DNA from: Latrodectus hesperus
Lineage: Eukaryota > Arthropoda > Arachnida > Araneae > Theridiidae
Direction of reading: 5' to 3'
NCBI GenBank assembly: GCA_037975125.1
Contig: CM075853.1
Span: 28,107,163-28,171,162, forward strand
DNA length: 64,000 bases
Shown piece by piece: positions 32,848 through 45,242 of this stretch. A model generated the notes under the pieces. It saw only the letters and a list, made by a program, of their open reading frames with translations. It was not told the origin of the DNA and searched no databases. How positions within the stretch are numbered: the stretch's first letter is position 1; every line of letters starts with the position of its first letter. The position numbers and the translations under genes are program-made.

Positions 32848-33835
32848 ATGGCTGAAAAGACATTAAACATAACAAACATTTCTGCTTTTGCAGGAGAAAC
32901 TTCTGAAGCAGACCTTTCTGAAAAAGACAAGGGAACTCAGAGACAATCTAATGAAGGGGTAGCAATGAAACCTTCACAGGAGGTAGAAATGACCTCCAAA
33001 CCATCTTCTTCTGGTGAGAGTCAGGAAGCTATCTCTAGCATGACTGACTCTCTGACCAGAATCAAGCTTAAAAAGAGAATATCCGGTGCCCAGAAAAAGA
33101 AGCTGGTAAAGGAGCGCAAAATCGCTGAGGGGACTTGGGTTGAAAAACCCAAGGCAACCAAAGGCGAGAAGCGTCCTGACAACCGGATGAACTAGGGCAA
33201 GGTCGGAAAGGCTGCCAAGAGAGAAGGACCTGAGGAATTTACTTACAGGGCGGCTCTCACGGCGATCAAGATGGCTGTGCTTTTAGGGTCATCCGAAAAA
33301 ACGGTTAACAGAGAAACAGGCCTATGACCTGGAACTCTTGTTAACCAGGAAAATAGGAAGGAATGAGGAGGGTTTTGCCCCAACCTTCCTATCCTGTAAA
33401 CTTGAGAATGGGGCTCTTATTATCAACTGTGCCGATCTGGAGAGCACAAAGTGGCTGAAACAGAATGTCAGTGATATAAGCCCTTGGCAGGAACATAAAC
33501 TCTTGGTGGGTGAGGCAAAGAAACTTGTCAGAACCACCAAGATAATTGCAAAACTGCCAAAACTCTGTAGTGAACTGGAACCTAAAGAGCTCCTGAGAAA
33601 AATCGAGGCTCAGAACGGTGGGGTCACTCCAATGGAGTGGAACGTTCTTAACATTAAGAACGACCCATCTGGGCGGACCATCGTTCTTAGTGTGCCTGAA
33701 TTAGATGCTGCCACACTTCGTGTAAGGGGATATATGTTTCATATTGGACTTCACCAAGTGCAGGCTAAAGTACTTGACAAACCTGCTCCTGCTGATGGGG
33801 GTAAAGGTAGTTCAAGCCAACCTCCACCACAGTAG
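32848..33835 (+). pseudogene. ORF1 of the LOA-like element (DUF4780-like), broken
   Basis: The first methionine in frame is at 32848 (MAEKTLNITN). The N-terminal part is Ser/Thr/Glu-rich, then strongly basic (RIKLKKRISGAQKKK). A stop at 33193-33195 and a frame change in the A-run near 33296-33302 break it. The second half, 33303-33835, reads ENGALIINCADLESTKWLKQ, EPKELLRKIEAQNGG and GRTIVLSVPELDAATLR. That order resembles the DUF4780 region found in ORF1 proteins of LOA-type elements, which are thought to bind element RNA. The frame ends at 33835, overlapping the ORF2 start (33795) by 41 bases. The DUF assignment is from recognition, not a search. Confidence 0.7.
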
Positions 33836-34772
33836 AAGTGGTACTACTAACCTCAGTAAGAAGTTTCTTGCTGGGGATATACACCTGGCCCTGATTCAGG
33901 AACCCTGGTTGGTTAGGGGGAGAATCAGTGGTCTCAAAGGAACTAAAGGTAAGCTTATCTATTGTACTAATGGTAACGCTAGAACTTGTATACTCTTACA
34001 TAAAACCATTGAGGTTCTTCCCCTCTCTGAATTTATTCTTAGGGACTTGACAGCTGTGAAAGTCAGACTCAACATAGAGGGTAGGGACAGAGAAATTGTT
34101 TTTGGCTCCGGATACCTGCCCTATGAAGAGAAGGCTCCACCTGACCATTCTCTGCACAAGCTCATGAACTTTTGCAGAGATAACAACTTACAGGTAGTCC
34201 TAGGACTAGACTGTAATGCTCATCATGTTGTCTGGGGAAGTACGGACACAAATAAAAGAGGTGAGTACCTTTTGGAATTTACTCTAAACTATGAGTTAGA
34301 TATTCTAAATGACGACAACGAACCAACTTTTATTACTTCCAATCGATCTGAAGTAATTGACATTACTATAGCGACAACGCTGATTAGTAAAAATATCAAA
34401 TACTGGAAAGTAGATGACAGACCTTCTGGTTCAGATCATCAAAACATCCATTTTGAAATTCACTCTAATGTGTGTCTGGATCGCATACTCAGAGACCCAG
34501 TTAGGACGGACTGGAAGAAATTCCAAGAAGAACTGACTGGGTTGATTGAGCTCGGGAACAGACCTATTAGAGACAACTACGATCTAGAAGTTACAGCAGA
34601 TCTTCTGCAGAGAATTATTCTAGATTCTTATCATAACAATTGCCCCATTCGCACTAGAAGAGCTAAACTCCAATGCCCTTGGTGGAATGACTCTCTAGCT
34701 GCCGAAAGAGCAAATGTTAGAAAACTTTTAACAAAGCTAAGAAAAATGGTGAATGGGAGAACTATAAAATGA
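33795..34772 (+). pseudogene. ORF2 N-terminal part: apurinic-type endonuclease
   Basis: The frame is open from 33744, but ATG at 33795 (MGVKVVQANLHHSRSG) is the sensible start. The fold is an exonuclease-endonuclease-phosphatase domain that nicks target DNA. Visible motifs: QANLHHS (Asn), LIQEPW (catalytic Glu), GSGYLPY, VVLGLDCNAHHVVWGS (Asp/Asn), TFITSNRSEVIDITI and the terminal SDHQNIHF (Ser-Asp-His). All expected catalytic positions are present. The frame runs into TGA at 34770 in ATGA. The true continuation is the frame starting at 34769, and the frames join if one base was lost in the TTTTA run near 34727-34731. This is therefore a recent frameshift rather than a separate gene. Confidence 0.85.
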
Positions 34773-37153
34773 CCCTCACTATTTATAACAAACTTGTTAG
34801 AAAAAGCAAAATTAATTCCTGGAGGAAGTTCTGTGACGAGATAGATTCTATTTCTGAAGGAGCTAGACTCCAGAAACTCCTTAAAAGGGATGAACCTATT
34901 TTGGTTGGTACCCTAAAAGACGAGGAGGTTAATTTTGCTGCTTACGGAAAAGGGGTTATGGAAATTATGAACAGGACCCACTTCCCGGGAGCTAGAGATA
35001 TTTATAGCAACGAAGGGGAACATTGCATTGGCTCTTTGCAAAGAGTCAATAGCAATCTATGGACCATCGCTAAAAATATCATAAACTACAACATTGTTAA
35101 ATGGGCAATTTTTGCCTTTAAATCTCTAAAATGCCCTGGGCCTGATGGAATTATGCCCATCATGATCCAGAAGGCAGAGAAGGTTGTCATACCAGTGCTA
35201 ACTAGAATTTATAGAACTAGTTTGGCCCTGGGATATATACCAAAGATATGGCAAAAGACTAGGATTGTTTTCATTCCAAAACCTGGCAAGGACACTTATG
35301 ACCAGGCCAAGTCATACATACCTATCAGTCTTTCTTCATTCTTTCTTAAAATTATGGAGAAAATCATTGATCGGCATATTAGAGATTACTTAGGTAGAAA
35401 TAGTCTCTTGCATGCTCTTCAATTTGCCTATCAACCCGGCAAATCTACTGAGACTGCGCTACATCAGCTAGTTTCCAAGATTGAAGCCACTCTGGATCAA
35501 AAGGATATTGCCTTGGCAACTTTCCTCGACATCCAGGGTGCTTTTGATAATACTTCCCATCCATCCATCCTCAATGCACTTAGAGGGGCAGGGATTAATC
35601 AGACCCTGTGTACTTGGATTGATGCCTTAATTTCGGATAGATATATACAAATGAACATCTTCGGTGAATCATTTGAAAAAAAGACTACTAGAGGTTGTCC
35701 TCAAGGAGGTGTTCTGTCACCATTACTTTGGAACCTAGTTGTAAATAGCCTTATAAAACATCTAAATGATAGGGGCTATTATACGCAGGGATATGCTGAT
35801 GACATTGCCATCCTTATCCTTGGTAAAGATTTTGACATAACTTGTCATCTCATGCAGGATGCTCTAAGTTATGTAGGTCAATGGTGTATGGATAGGGACC
35901 TGATGGTTAATCCTCAGAAAACCTACCTTGTACCTTTTACACGCAAAAAGAAACGGAAAGGTTTTTTCATACCAAGACTTTTTGATGTTGAAATCAATGT
36001 GGCTTCAGAGGTGAAGTATCTGGGCATCTATTTAGACCAGAAACTCACCTGGAATAAGCACATTGATGATAGGATTAACCGAGCAAAGAAAAGCATTATG
36101 ATTTGCAGGCGAATGCTTGGTAAAAACTGGGGTTTACATCCAAAACTGATGTTATGGATGTACACAGCTTTTGTCAGGCCCATTTTCACATATGCCTGTG
36201 TGATCTGGTGGCGTAAGGTGGAACAGAAGACTGTGATTGACAGACTGTGGGGTCTACAAAGACTAGCCTGTCTCTGCATCACAGGAGCAATTTCCACCAC
36301 GCCAACCAGAGCATTGGAGGTTGTGTTGGATCTGACTCCCTTGGACATCTTCATCTGCAGCGTTGCAAGAGTGAATGCATTCAGAATGAAGCTGCAAAAC
36401 CACTGGTATGACCAGCCTGTTGCCAAAGGGCACAAGGGCATCACCAGGAAAATTCAAGACCCTACTTTCATGATGCCATCTGACATCATGGAAAAAACAT
36501 ACATGTTTGATAGGATATTTGACATAGTTTTTCCAACTAGAGACGAATGGGATAACAACATGTTTGAAACTAAAACAGGAGATCTAATCTGGTACACAGA
36601 TGGATCACTGAAGAACAGCCTCTCAGGACTGGGAGTTTGTGGCGTGTCACCAAGAATCAGCTTGTCTGTAAGCCTTGGGCGATACGCTTCGGTCTTCCAG
36701 GCAGAAGTTTTGGCCATTATCCACTGTCTGCGACTGAATATGAAGAAGGGCTACTACGGTAAGCGGATTCTCATTTTCAGTGACAGTCAAGCCGCTTTAA
36801 AAGCGCTTAATTCCTTTGAAATCAAATCTAAAATGATTCTGGAGTGTAGAAACCTTCTTACAGAACTGGCAACTAGAAACAGGGTGATCCTTGTATGGGT
36901 GCCAGGGCACAAAGGTATCGAAGGTAATGAAAGGGCTGATGAGCTTGCTAAACAAGGATCGTCTTTTGTTCCCATTGGTCCAGAACCTTTCTGTGGGATC
37001 AATTTGAAGACTGTAAAAACCAATGTTCTTAGATGGGAAAAACGGATGATGTATGAAGCTTGGCTCAAATCTCCTGGTCAAACCCACGCTAAAAGTATGA
37101 TCTGTGGATCATCAGCGAGGATTTCCTATGAAATTCTAAGATGCTCTAGGTAG
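34769..37153 (+). pseudogene. ORF2 C-terminal part: reverse transcriptase and RNase H
   Basis: A 794-codon frame. Numbering from 34769, RT motifs are AKSYIPISLSSFFLKIMEKI, QFAYQPGKSTETALH, FLDIQGAFDN (catalytic Asp 254), RGCPQGGVLSPLLWNL, YADD (342-345) and VKYLGIYLDQKLTWNKHI. The RNase H domain has its catalytic set: WYTDGS (Asp 611), FQAEVLAI (Glu 646), FSDSQAALKAL (Asp 672) and VWVPGHKGIEGNERADELAK (His 714, Asp 724). RT copies element RNA at the nicked target; RNase H removes RNA from the hybrid. The reading frame is long and its motifs intact, so this copy is young. It ends at TAG 37151-37153, a nonsense codon in what should continue. Confidence 0.9.
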
Positions 37154-37423
37154 AAGATACGTTTAATCGTAGGCTTCATAACTGGGCACTACTATTTCAG
37201 AAAACATCTCCATAAAATGGGACTGTTTCAGCAAGACCCTAACTGCAGGAAATGTCATATGCAAGAGGAAACGGCCAAGCATATCATTTATGAATGCGAG
37301 GCTCTTGCCCTCCCTAGATTAACCTCTTTAGGCATCATCCATACGAGAGAGTTACACCTAGACTCCATTAAAGGGTTATCAGACTTTATTAATAAAGTGG
37401 GTGACCCGAGCAACTGGAACTAA
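37154..37423 (+). pseudogene. ORF2 C-terminus with CCHC-type knuckle
   Basis: Continuing in the same frame past the TAG, the sequence reads KIRLIVGFITGHYYFRKHLH then MGLFQQDPN. Next comes CRKCHMQEETAKHIIYEC, a C-x2-C-x8-H-x4-C knuckle typical of the tail of I/LOA-group ORF2 proteins. The frame closes at TAA 37421-37423. Because nothing else in this segment is damaged, the upstream stop is a single point change. Confidence 0.85.
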
Positions 37424-37512
37424 GAAACATTGGGTTTGGAGTTAACAGTACAAAATGCTGATAAAAGCAGAGGTGCTTAATGACATACAAACCCAACTCT
37501 AAGAAGAAGAAG
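37424..37512 (+). terminator. 3' UTR and AAG tail of the LOA-like element
   Basis: About 90 bases. TTGGGTTT at 37430-37437 can pair with AAACCCAA at 37489-37496, forming a long-range stem just before the (AAG)n tail. A 3' hairpin plus simple repeat is what the RT of such elements usually recognises; that role is inferred. Confidence 0.6.
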
Positions 37513-37520
37513 AACAGAGT

Positions 37521-38576
37521 CATATATTATGTTAACTAAATTAAATTAATGGATGTATATTCAAAGTATAAATTAATAAGATGATTCCCTGTATGTTTTG
37601 ATAAATTTGCATCCTTTTGTAAATTGAGACTCCTTATCTATATTTGTCTTGGAAATAAACTACTACATTGTGCAAAACATTGGGACGAACTTCTTTTTCT
37701 AAGCGGTTACCAGTTTTGTCTCAAATCTCCACAAACGATTATATATACCTAAAATGAATATGATTTATCAACATATAGATTGTAATTTATTTGAATGATT
37801 GTAGTATATCAGTAATTCATTTGTGAGATATTCTAAGGAACAGGTGTTGGTTATGATTTTACATTCCGTAAAACACCTGTTACTTTTCCTTAATGAAAGA
37901 TAGATATTACTTCCACGAAACGTTCTAAAATAATTGCTCATAATGAAAAACTTCTATTATTGTGAGATTTTGATCTACTGCAGTTCTTTCGGCCAAATAT
38001 ATTATTTCAGTATTTTTGGGAACATTTCATAGTTCAGCATTATTGTCTTGATGTATGTTTTTTTTAATATTTCTGGTCATCAGTTTATCATCAGTATCTG
38101 CGCCCATGAGCTGATCTATGGAAACCCTATTTTCTAGAAACCTTAGATTACACATACCCTCCAGACATTGTTCATAAAGCAATAAATTCGGCTATAAATT
38201 TGCACTAAGTTGAAACATAGTCTCTTTCTCTAAAGTATTTGAAACCTTAACAAAATAATCCTTTTCGCTTTCTAAAAGAATGCCCTTCAACATCAGAAAA
38301 ATCTGAATAATTATCAAAATAATAGTGTTTGAGAGGAAATGGTATTTTTTTATTTTCTAAATAAAGGCAATCCTTTCATTTTTATATTCAAAATCAAAGC
38401 TTTTTTAAATCAATTTTTTTTCTATCCACTTCATTTTCATTAATATTAATGATAAAACATTTGTTTATTAAAATTTTCTTCAGATTTAAAAGACACAAAT
38501 TAATGTCTGTCCCACGCTCTTAATAGTTTAACAGGAAATTTAAATTCTATTGAAAGTAAAGTATGTATGAAAAACC
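37521..38576. other. Non-coding; weak quasi-open minus frame
   Basis: At about 38330-37930 on the minus strand one frame has only two stops in over 100 codons. It reads DYFVKVSNTLEKETMFQLSA, CLEGMCNLRFLENRVSIDQL and MGADTDDKLMTRNIKK. An upstream piece in another frame reads DNYSDFSDVEGHSFRKRK. It looks like a decayed coding sequence, but I recognise no family. An inverted repeat AACAGGTGTT/AACACCTGTT lies at 37839-37848 and 37872-37881. Confidence 0.35.
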
Positions 38577-38836
38577 GTTCAACCTGTCTAGTGGCCAGCA
38601 TGCCTGACTACGGATAAGGAGGTCATGGCTTCGAATCCCGGTTAGGGCATGAATGTAATTTCTCTCTCTATCTATTCTGCCTTTGTCCTTTACTTGTTTG
38701 AATGGGTTGTGAATGGTTACCTACCCTATAAACGGTTACCTATGTCATGTGTGTACTGAGGAAGTCAGACTCCATACCAAAATATGGTTTAGTTGGAAAA
38801 GGGAGCAGTGCACCCCATAATAACAGCCTGAACAAC
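38577..38836 (+). mobile_element. tRNA-derived SINE, family B
   Basis: The head has an A-box-like TCTAGTGGCCAGC (38588-38600) and a B-box-like GCTTCGAATCC (38638-38648). The body includes TGTCATGTGTGTACTGAGG and CCAAAATATGGTTTAGTTGG, ending in CCTGAACAACAACAAAG. It differs from family A in body and 3' end, but both end in CAACAAC-type tails, suggesting mobilisation by the same LINE class. Confidence 0.75.
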
Positions 38837-41397
38837 AACAAAGTATAAAAGAATATTTTGTCATAAGTGACATCTGTCTTAATTAAAGACATTTACTTAT
38901 TTTGTTCTATTAGGTTCCAATATTACCAAGTGCAGTGAATTGTCCAAAGTGTAATCCATATACATAAAAATATTTCTTAACATAAAATATTATTCCAATA
39001 TTCGTTTTCTATGGTTGAAACTTTAACCTTAGGGAAAGATGATGAGGTATATCATATTCAATAACAAGTTAATCCATTTTTATAATAATAAATTACCTAC
39101 TAATATGTATCAGTTAATATTTCATAATCTGCCTATTTATAGTTTGGATATTGTTAAAACAGTGTGTCTGGAAGTTATAAATTGGTTTAATAACTTAATG
39201 TGTGGAATTTATCTACCACATACATGAAAGTAAAATATTGTTGAGAAAGACTATTGTACAAAAATATTTATATAGGTGTTCACTTTACTAAATCGTATAT
39301 TGTCATTCTCTCAGGATTCTAACTATATCACTTTTTTATGATTTTATCACTTAAATACCAAATATATTTGCAAGAAATATTTTTGAGGAATAAATGATGT
39401 GAAATTGTTTATTTAAGGAGCATCACAGGAAAAGTTTTTTAAATTACAAAATAGATTGCATCTAATTAAATTATATGTATAAAAATAGCGTATTCATTTC
39501 CGAGGTTAATTGGCTCTTTTCAAGTAAATTCATTTTTTACATAAGCTAAATTTGCCATATTCTTCGAAGCCAATTAACTATTAAAATATAGCTTTGATAA
39601 AAATAGGAAGAAAAAAATATTTTATATTTTCCAATATGTTCAAGCAATTTAACGAAGCACTTCTTTAGAAACATCTAGATTCTCATGTGTTCAGTGAAGA
39701 AAATTGCCAAAACTTCTGTACCATTAAAAAGGATTTGGGAAACATTTTATTAATGATTTTATCTTGAAGTGCGGAGTTTTCAACTTACCGATATTTGGAA
39801 AAAAAAATACATTCGCATACTATCATCGTTATTTTCGATGCATGTTTCAAATTACAGTTTAATGCATTTTATTTTATTCAATTCTTTTTAAATACAACTT
39901 ATACATAAAATGTGGTTAGTAAATTTACGCACTTATTATTATTAATTCACATTCATGATTTCATTTATTTTTTTAAAGAATGCAATTTTTGGATACATTT
40001 CCATTTATGCAATTCTGAACGAAAATATTAAAGAAGCAAGAAGCTTCATTAAAATAAGGAATGTGTTACCCAATTAATTAAATTTTGAAAACGTTTGTTC
40101 TTAAAAAGAAAATGAATTAATAATAACTTTCAGAAATATATTTTTCTTAATTTAAAATTCATTTAGCATAACCCATTAAATATAAATGGATGTGGAAACA
40201 AAACATGCATATTGAAAAGAGTAATTCGAAGAATATGCAATGCACGTAATTAATAAGGAAAATATAATTTTTTACCAACTTTTTTTTAAATGTTTTTTTA
40301 AAGATTAGCTAATAAAAATTACATTTATGTTTAATAATAATGTGTGTAAGGATGTATATAATATATGTATATATATTAATATATTCAAATGTATCAAAAA
40401 TTCCAAGTGAAATGCATGCATTAGTATCATTTTTCCACGATAAAATTTTAATCTTCAATGAAAAAAATTGTGGTTTGTTAGATGTTTGGCTTTATAGATT
40501 AAGAGAAACTTTGCGAGTTAAAAAACTTATAAGATAAGAAAGATTTATCTAGACATATATTTTAGTTACTTGAAAAAATATTTAATGAATATATTAATAA
40601 TTTAAATACTTTAAAGTTTCAATATCTTTCATGCAAATTTTTAACATTAAATATAGAATAACAATATAATGTTTAAAAGCAGCGGAGAGTACGTGAATGA
40701 AAATAAATTTGCTAGACCCAAAAATATTTGTTTCTCATGGATACTATTCATGATTTTAAATAAAATGATATTAGCATAATTTCAATATACTAATTTGTTT
40801 CACACTTTCATAAAAAATTATAGGTTTTAGTAAAGAAACAAATAATAAAACCCATATTTGTGAATTTAATTCGTTTATAGTAATAAGTATTGAAAGAATT
40901 GTAGTACATAGGAAGTGAAAGCATTTTTTCTATCTTTCTCAGCGAATTAAAAAATAATACGTTAAGAGCTTCTAGAGCAATTATTTCTTTCTAAGCCATC
41001 CGGGATAAAAGGTTAAGCATAGTTTTTTGCACAAAACTGCTAAAACTTTAGGATATGTCTTCGCTGCGTGGTTGTGCAACAACTACAAAGCAATCATATT
41101 AGTCACAATGATTCGCGCAAATATTGCAGAAGATTGCCATTATCGAATGTTTGTTTTTTACGCAATTTACTCAGAACAATATTATTCAGAAAGAAAGCAA
41201 TTGCAAATTTTTCGAATACCAATAAAAATAACTTTAAATGATGTTTTGAGAGGAATTTTTGTTCATACAAAAATCAAATGCGTATTTTGGGTACGATCAG
41301 TCTCGTTGTTCCACCGTTGTAGTTGTGGCTTATTCCTCAAGGTTTAGCTGCAAGCTACACCATGTCCAGGAGTCCTCAAAAAGTAACTCACAGCAAT
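38837..41397. other. AT-rich non-coding stretch with unassigned open frames
   Basis: Frames at 39039-39227, 40340-40537 and 41027-41347 (+, the last 106 codons, moderately less AT-rich) show no domain I know and no clear splice context. An 11-bp inverted repeat (GTTAATTGGCT, 39505-39515 with 39568-39578) has a 52-base spacer. A SINE-like minus-strand end may lie at about 41305-41370 (TAGCTGCAAGCTACACCATG), weakly similar to 53577-53710. Confidence 0.35.
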
Positions 41398-41576
41398 CAT
41401 GAATCCTTAAAAATGAATCCTCAAAAAGTCATACACAACAATCATGAACCCAAAATATGGTTCAGTTGAAAAAGTGGAGCTATGCATCCCATATTGCTAG
41501 CCTAGCTGGCACAAGACAACAACAACATGAATCCTTAAAAATGAATCCTCAAAAAGTCATACACAACAATCATGAA
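41398..41576 (+). mobile_element. SINE family B fragment between 51-bp direct repeats
   Basis: 41449-41525 matches the 3' end of family B (CCAAAATATGGTTCAGTTG ... ACAACAACAA). It is flanked by identical 51-base copies at 41398-41448 and 41526-41576 (both start CATGAATCCTTAAAAATG). The flank is itself made of short degenerate repeats (ATGAATCCTCAAAAAGTCAT). The arrangement resembles a target-site duplication but is far longer than usual for LINE-mediated insertion. Confidence 0.7.
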
Positions 41577-44500
41577 TCCTCAAAAAGTCATAAACAACAA
41601 GAGATGAAGTAGTAAAGTCTTCATGCCCTGCACAGTGGAGGAGAGGTTCAGGGGAAACCTGCGCAGAAGTGCACTTAGTGTACTGAAGTTAATATTTCTG
41701 TCCATCATTATAAGTAAGGCTTCCTATATGCCCACTAATGAGCCTGCTGATGGCAGTCCACCGTTGTGTCCTGTAATCTGAGATTAGAGATCCGTATCAC
41801 AAGGACTCAGTTTCCTCCAATACAATAACACATTTTTTGAAGGATGATTTGCAATCCATGTGCGTTTCTTTTCTTACAATCCAGTACCTCATACCAAACT
41901 ACCTTTACAATTCTTCCTCCTCCTCACCTTGACTAATCCTTTTATCTCCCAAACTCATGATTTAAGTAGTATCCTGGAGTCGTGAGCTCATCATGTATTA
42001 ATTTTATTAAAAAATTGATTCTTTGGGATATTCTTTAAATTAATAGCAAGGAAGCGCATATATTCTGTGATCAAGGATAGAATCGATATTTTGATGTACA
42101 ATGAAGCGAGAAAAAAGATTTAAACATTTTTAGTTTTAAAATGGATATATTTCATTAAAAAATCTTAAAATCCGGTTGCAATTTTTCCAAATTTATTAAA
42201 CATTATTGAAGCTTAAAATTTCTGAGAAGAATTTTGTTTGTTATTGTTTTTTCAGTTCATGAATTTACACAATATAAATGAAGATTTGAAGCCTTAATAG
42301 AAAAATAAAAATAATGTAAATTTATTTCTCTACATCGATGTTTATGTACAATGTTTTCTAAATTGATAGAAAATAAGAGAGAGAAAAACACTTTCAATCA
42401 CTTATATGCATTTCTACTTATGTTTATCTTATAACATTTATTAGATTGTTGCTGATACTCATAATTGAACACAAACTGAACTCAAAAATCCGAAAATAAG
42501 TTTGGAGAGAAATCTTTAATTAGTTATGAAAGATGTTCTTTGACTATTATCGTTATAATCTTACACAACTTGGTGAACACTTTTAAGGAATATTTTCTAT
42601 GGGTATAGGAATAAAAATGTATAACAACACATGTATTACAGCAAATGAACTTCGAGTAATATTTTTAATTAAAAGTATTTTTTGTTAAAATAAATTGCTT
42701 AAGGAGTATTTTCGGAACACAAAAATGTTTGTATAACAGAAGGTTTAGAATAGCACTTTTTACTTTTCCCTTAATTGTTTACTTATATCATAACTTTTCA
42801 TCGTACTAAAACTTTTATTCTAAGATTAAATTAATAGTGTATCTTATTAGTATCCTAAAATCATATTTCCTTAGTATTATATTCACTCTTTTCCTTTAAT
42901 GCCCACGTTAATTCGTATGTAATGACTAGAATTTGGTGTTCATAATAGGAACAATAACTGGTAACGTGTTTTAATTATCAAGAAGAATATTTTGGATGTA
43001 ATTAAACGAAAACAACTTAATTATTTTATTTTTATCTGCTTAAGTTATAGAAATAGATATTTCATGTGGTAATAATTTCTAATTTTATATAGTGCAATGC
43101 ATATAATTATAAATATTACATATATGTTAAATCCTTCATGATTTGATACGTTATTTCTGATTCTTTGACTGATGATTTTGATTGTGTATTGAATAATGTC
43201 TTATACCAATTACATGTTATTGTGAATAAATATCAATTACGCTTTAAGCATTTTAGGATAGCCTCTTAAATATCTTATCAAAGGTGTTTAAAGGTACAAA
43301 TTATCTTAATAAAAAATCGCTTTTGAAAATATTTGTATCAAGAAATACATAAAATTTTTCAAAAATTTTCATTTATATTATTTATATTAAAATAACACAT
43401 TTATAAGTATAGTAAATATTTGCAAAATGAAAATGATCATCTTTTGGTAATCAATAATTTATTTTACATACTTTCAGATTTTCAATTGATTATTTCTACT
43501 AGTCTAATGTAATGTTGCAAGTAAATAAACGAAAAATATTGTGACTCATTTTAGTGGTATAAAAATAATTTTAGTGTTTCTTAAATTTTTGTAATTTCGT
43601 TTTCTTTAAATCAGTGAAACACTACTTATAAGATATAAAAAGTTAAATTAATGGTACCTATTTTACGATTCCCACCCTTCATTTCTGAACAATGTCTAAT
43701 AAAATTATCTTTCAGAACTTACTGTAAGAAGTTGTTAATAATGGCTTTGGATATTATTAAATCCACTATCTATTTTCATTTGATCCAAACTTTAAAGGAT
43801 TAGGATTTTTCTACCGGAGTTATTGGCTTTTCAGTTATAATTGTTACAACAATGAAAATAAAATTTTTAACGATATTTTCAAGATTAAAATGATTTAATT
43901 AGTTGATTAAAGTACTTATTGGCGACATTCTTTAAAAGTTATTGGTAATATGAGTCACAACTACTGTTAATCAAGAGTACAAAAGACATCCACAGGATAA
44001 TATGCTTCATTTGTTTTTCGTTTGAGCAGAATATAGTATCATTTTCAAGATTAAATCTTAAATTTTTTCGTATTATTTAGGTGATTACATTTTCATTTTA
44101 ATACCACACATTGATAAAGGTATGATAAAGTGAAACTTTTATCAGATAATGAATATTTTAATAGATAATTAAATTACTGATACAGAAATCGAACCATAAT
44201 TTTCCAAAAATTTCCATCTCCGATAGTAAAAGTAAGGATTATTTCGGGGTAAACGCTTTTTGTTTAAGTTATATTTTACTGTAGTTACTATAGATGTGAC
44301 TTTTCTGTAAGGTAATCTTAGGTACAAAGAAAAATAAACGCAATAAATAAATATTATTGAGTATATTAAAGTAAGAAGTAAGAATAAAAAGCAAATTATA
44401 GTGTCTGTTGCTATCTAGTAAGAAAAAATTTATATAGTAAATTCATTTTTGAGAGTAATTATCACAAAATACATTTTTATGAAGCAATTATCTCCAGCGT

Positions 44501-45242
44501 GGTATGCAAGGATTGTGATTTAGCTAATATTTTATTTTTTTAATAGTATTATTTATGGCTCTTCAGCCACGTGAATATTTTGTCTTAGTAACTAATTAGT
44601 AAGTAGTCTGAAATTATAAACTATAAGGGGTATTTGAGCGAAAAATCAAAGAGGAACTAATTATGACTATGCAACATGCATGATCTTATTTTGTGTGCTT
44701 GTGCGTTATACATTGCAACGATTTATTAATATCTGTTATAATAAAATAATTTTTATAAAGAAATATAAAAAATTGAATTCATGAACAAATATTTGCAGCA
44801 TTAAGTTTTTAATCATTTAACATAATTTTCATAAATGTTTTATAATTTCTTAACATTAAATCATATTTATTGAAAATATTGAGTTCTTATTATCAATATA
44901 ATTAGTTAAGTTTAACTGAATGGTTGAGTAAGAGCGATGACTCAGTAAATTCATTGTTTTGAAATTTAAGATTAAAGGTAAGATAGAAACAGGTTAAGAG
45001 AAATATAAGATAGCAACAAGTTAAGATAAAGGTAAGATTATTTTGTGCAACGCTAACAAATAATTGGCAGTACTTACATATGAATTATTTTACATAATTA
45101 TTAAGTTTACATTTTATTGCAATAATAGACATTATTTAAATTGTATATTTACATTCAAAAATAGTTTCCTTTAATATTTTTTTTCTCTTCTCTCTCTTTT
45201 TCCTGCCTTTCATTGCTATCATTGGATATATTAATATCTTCG
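41577..45242. other. Non-coding; GC-richer orphan patch, then AT-rich
   Basis: 41600-41990 is markedly richer in GC (GAGGAGAGGTTCAGGGG, GATGGCAGTCCACCG) with no open frame, possibly untranslated or repeat sequence. From 42000 to 45240 the DNA is AT-rich. A small tandem duplication (AAGGTAAGATAGAAACAGG and relatives) lies at 44976-45040. Nothing else recognised. Confidence 0.4.

Larger units (their letters stand above)
32532..37512 (+). mobile_element. Full-length LOA-like non-LTR retrotransposon
   Basis: An element of about 5 kb with this order: 5' UTR, ORF1, ORF2 (endonuclease, RT, RNase H, cysteine knuckle), short 3' UTR and an AAGAAGAAGAAG tail. AACAGAGT occurs immediately before (32524-32531) and after (37513-37520), and similarity continues for a few more bases. 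This is the target-site duplication expected from target-primed reverse transcription. The base composition is sharply less AT-rich than the flanks. RNase H inside ORF2, the GPEPFCGIN string after it and the RLIVGFITGH-type C-terminus point to the I/LOA group; LOA is the best inference. Defects: a stop and a frameshift in ORF1, one apparent single-base frameshift and one nonsense codon in ORF2. Confidence 0.9.

Noticed and set aside
33322..33540. Minus-strand frame of 72 codons
   Set aside because: Antisense shadow of ORF1 of the LOA-like element.
36028..37087. Several minus-strand frames of 64-138 codons
   Set aside because: They lie entirely antisense to the RT/RNase H coding region, which has complete motifs on the plus strand, so they are shadows.
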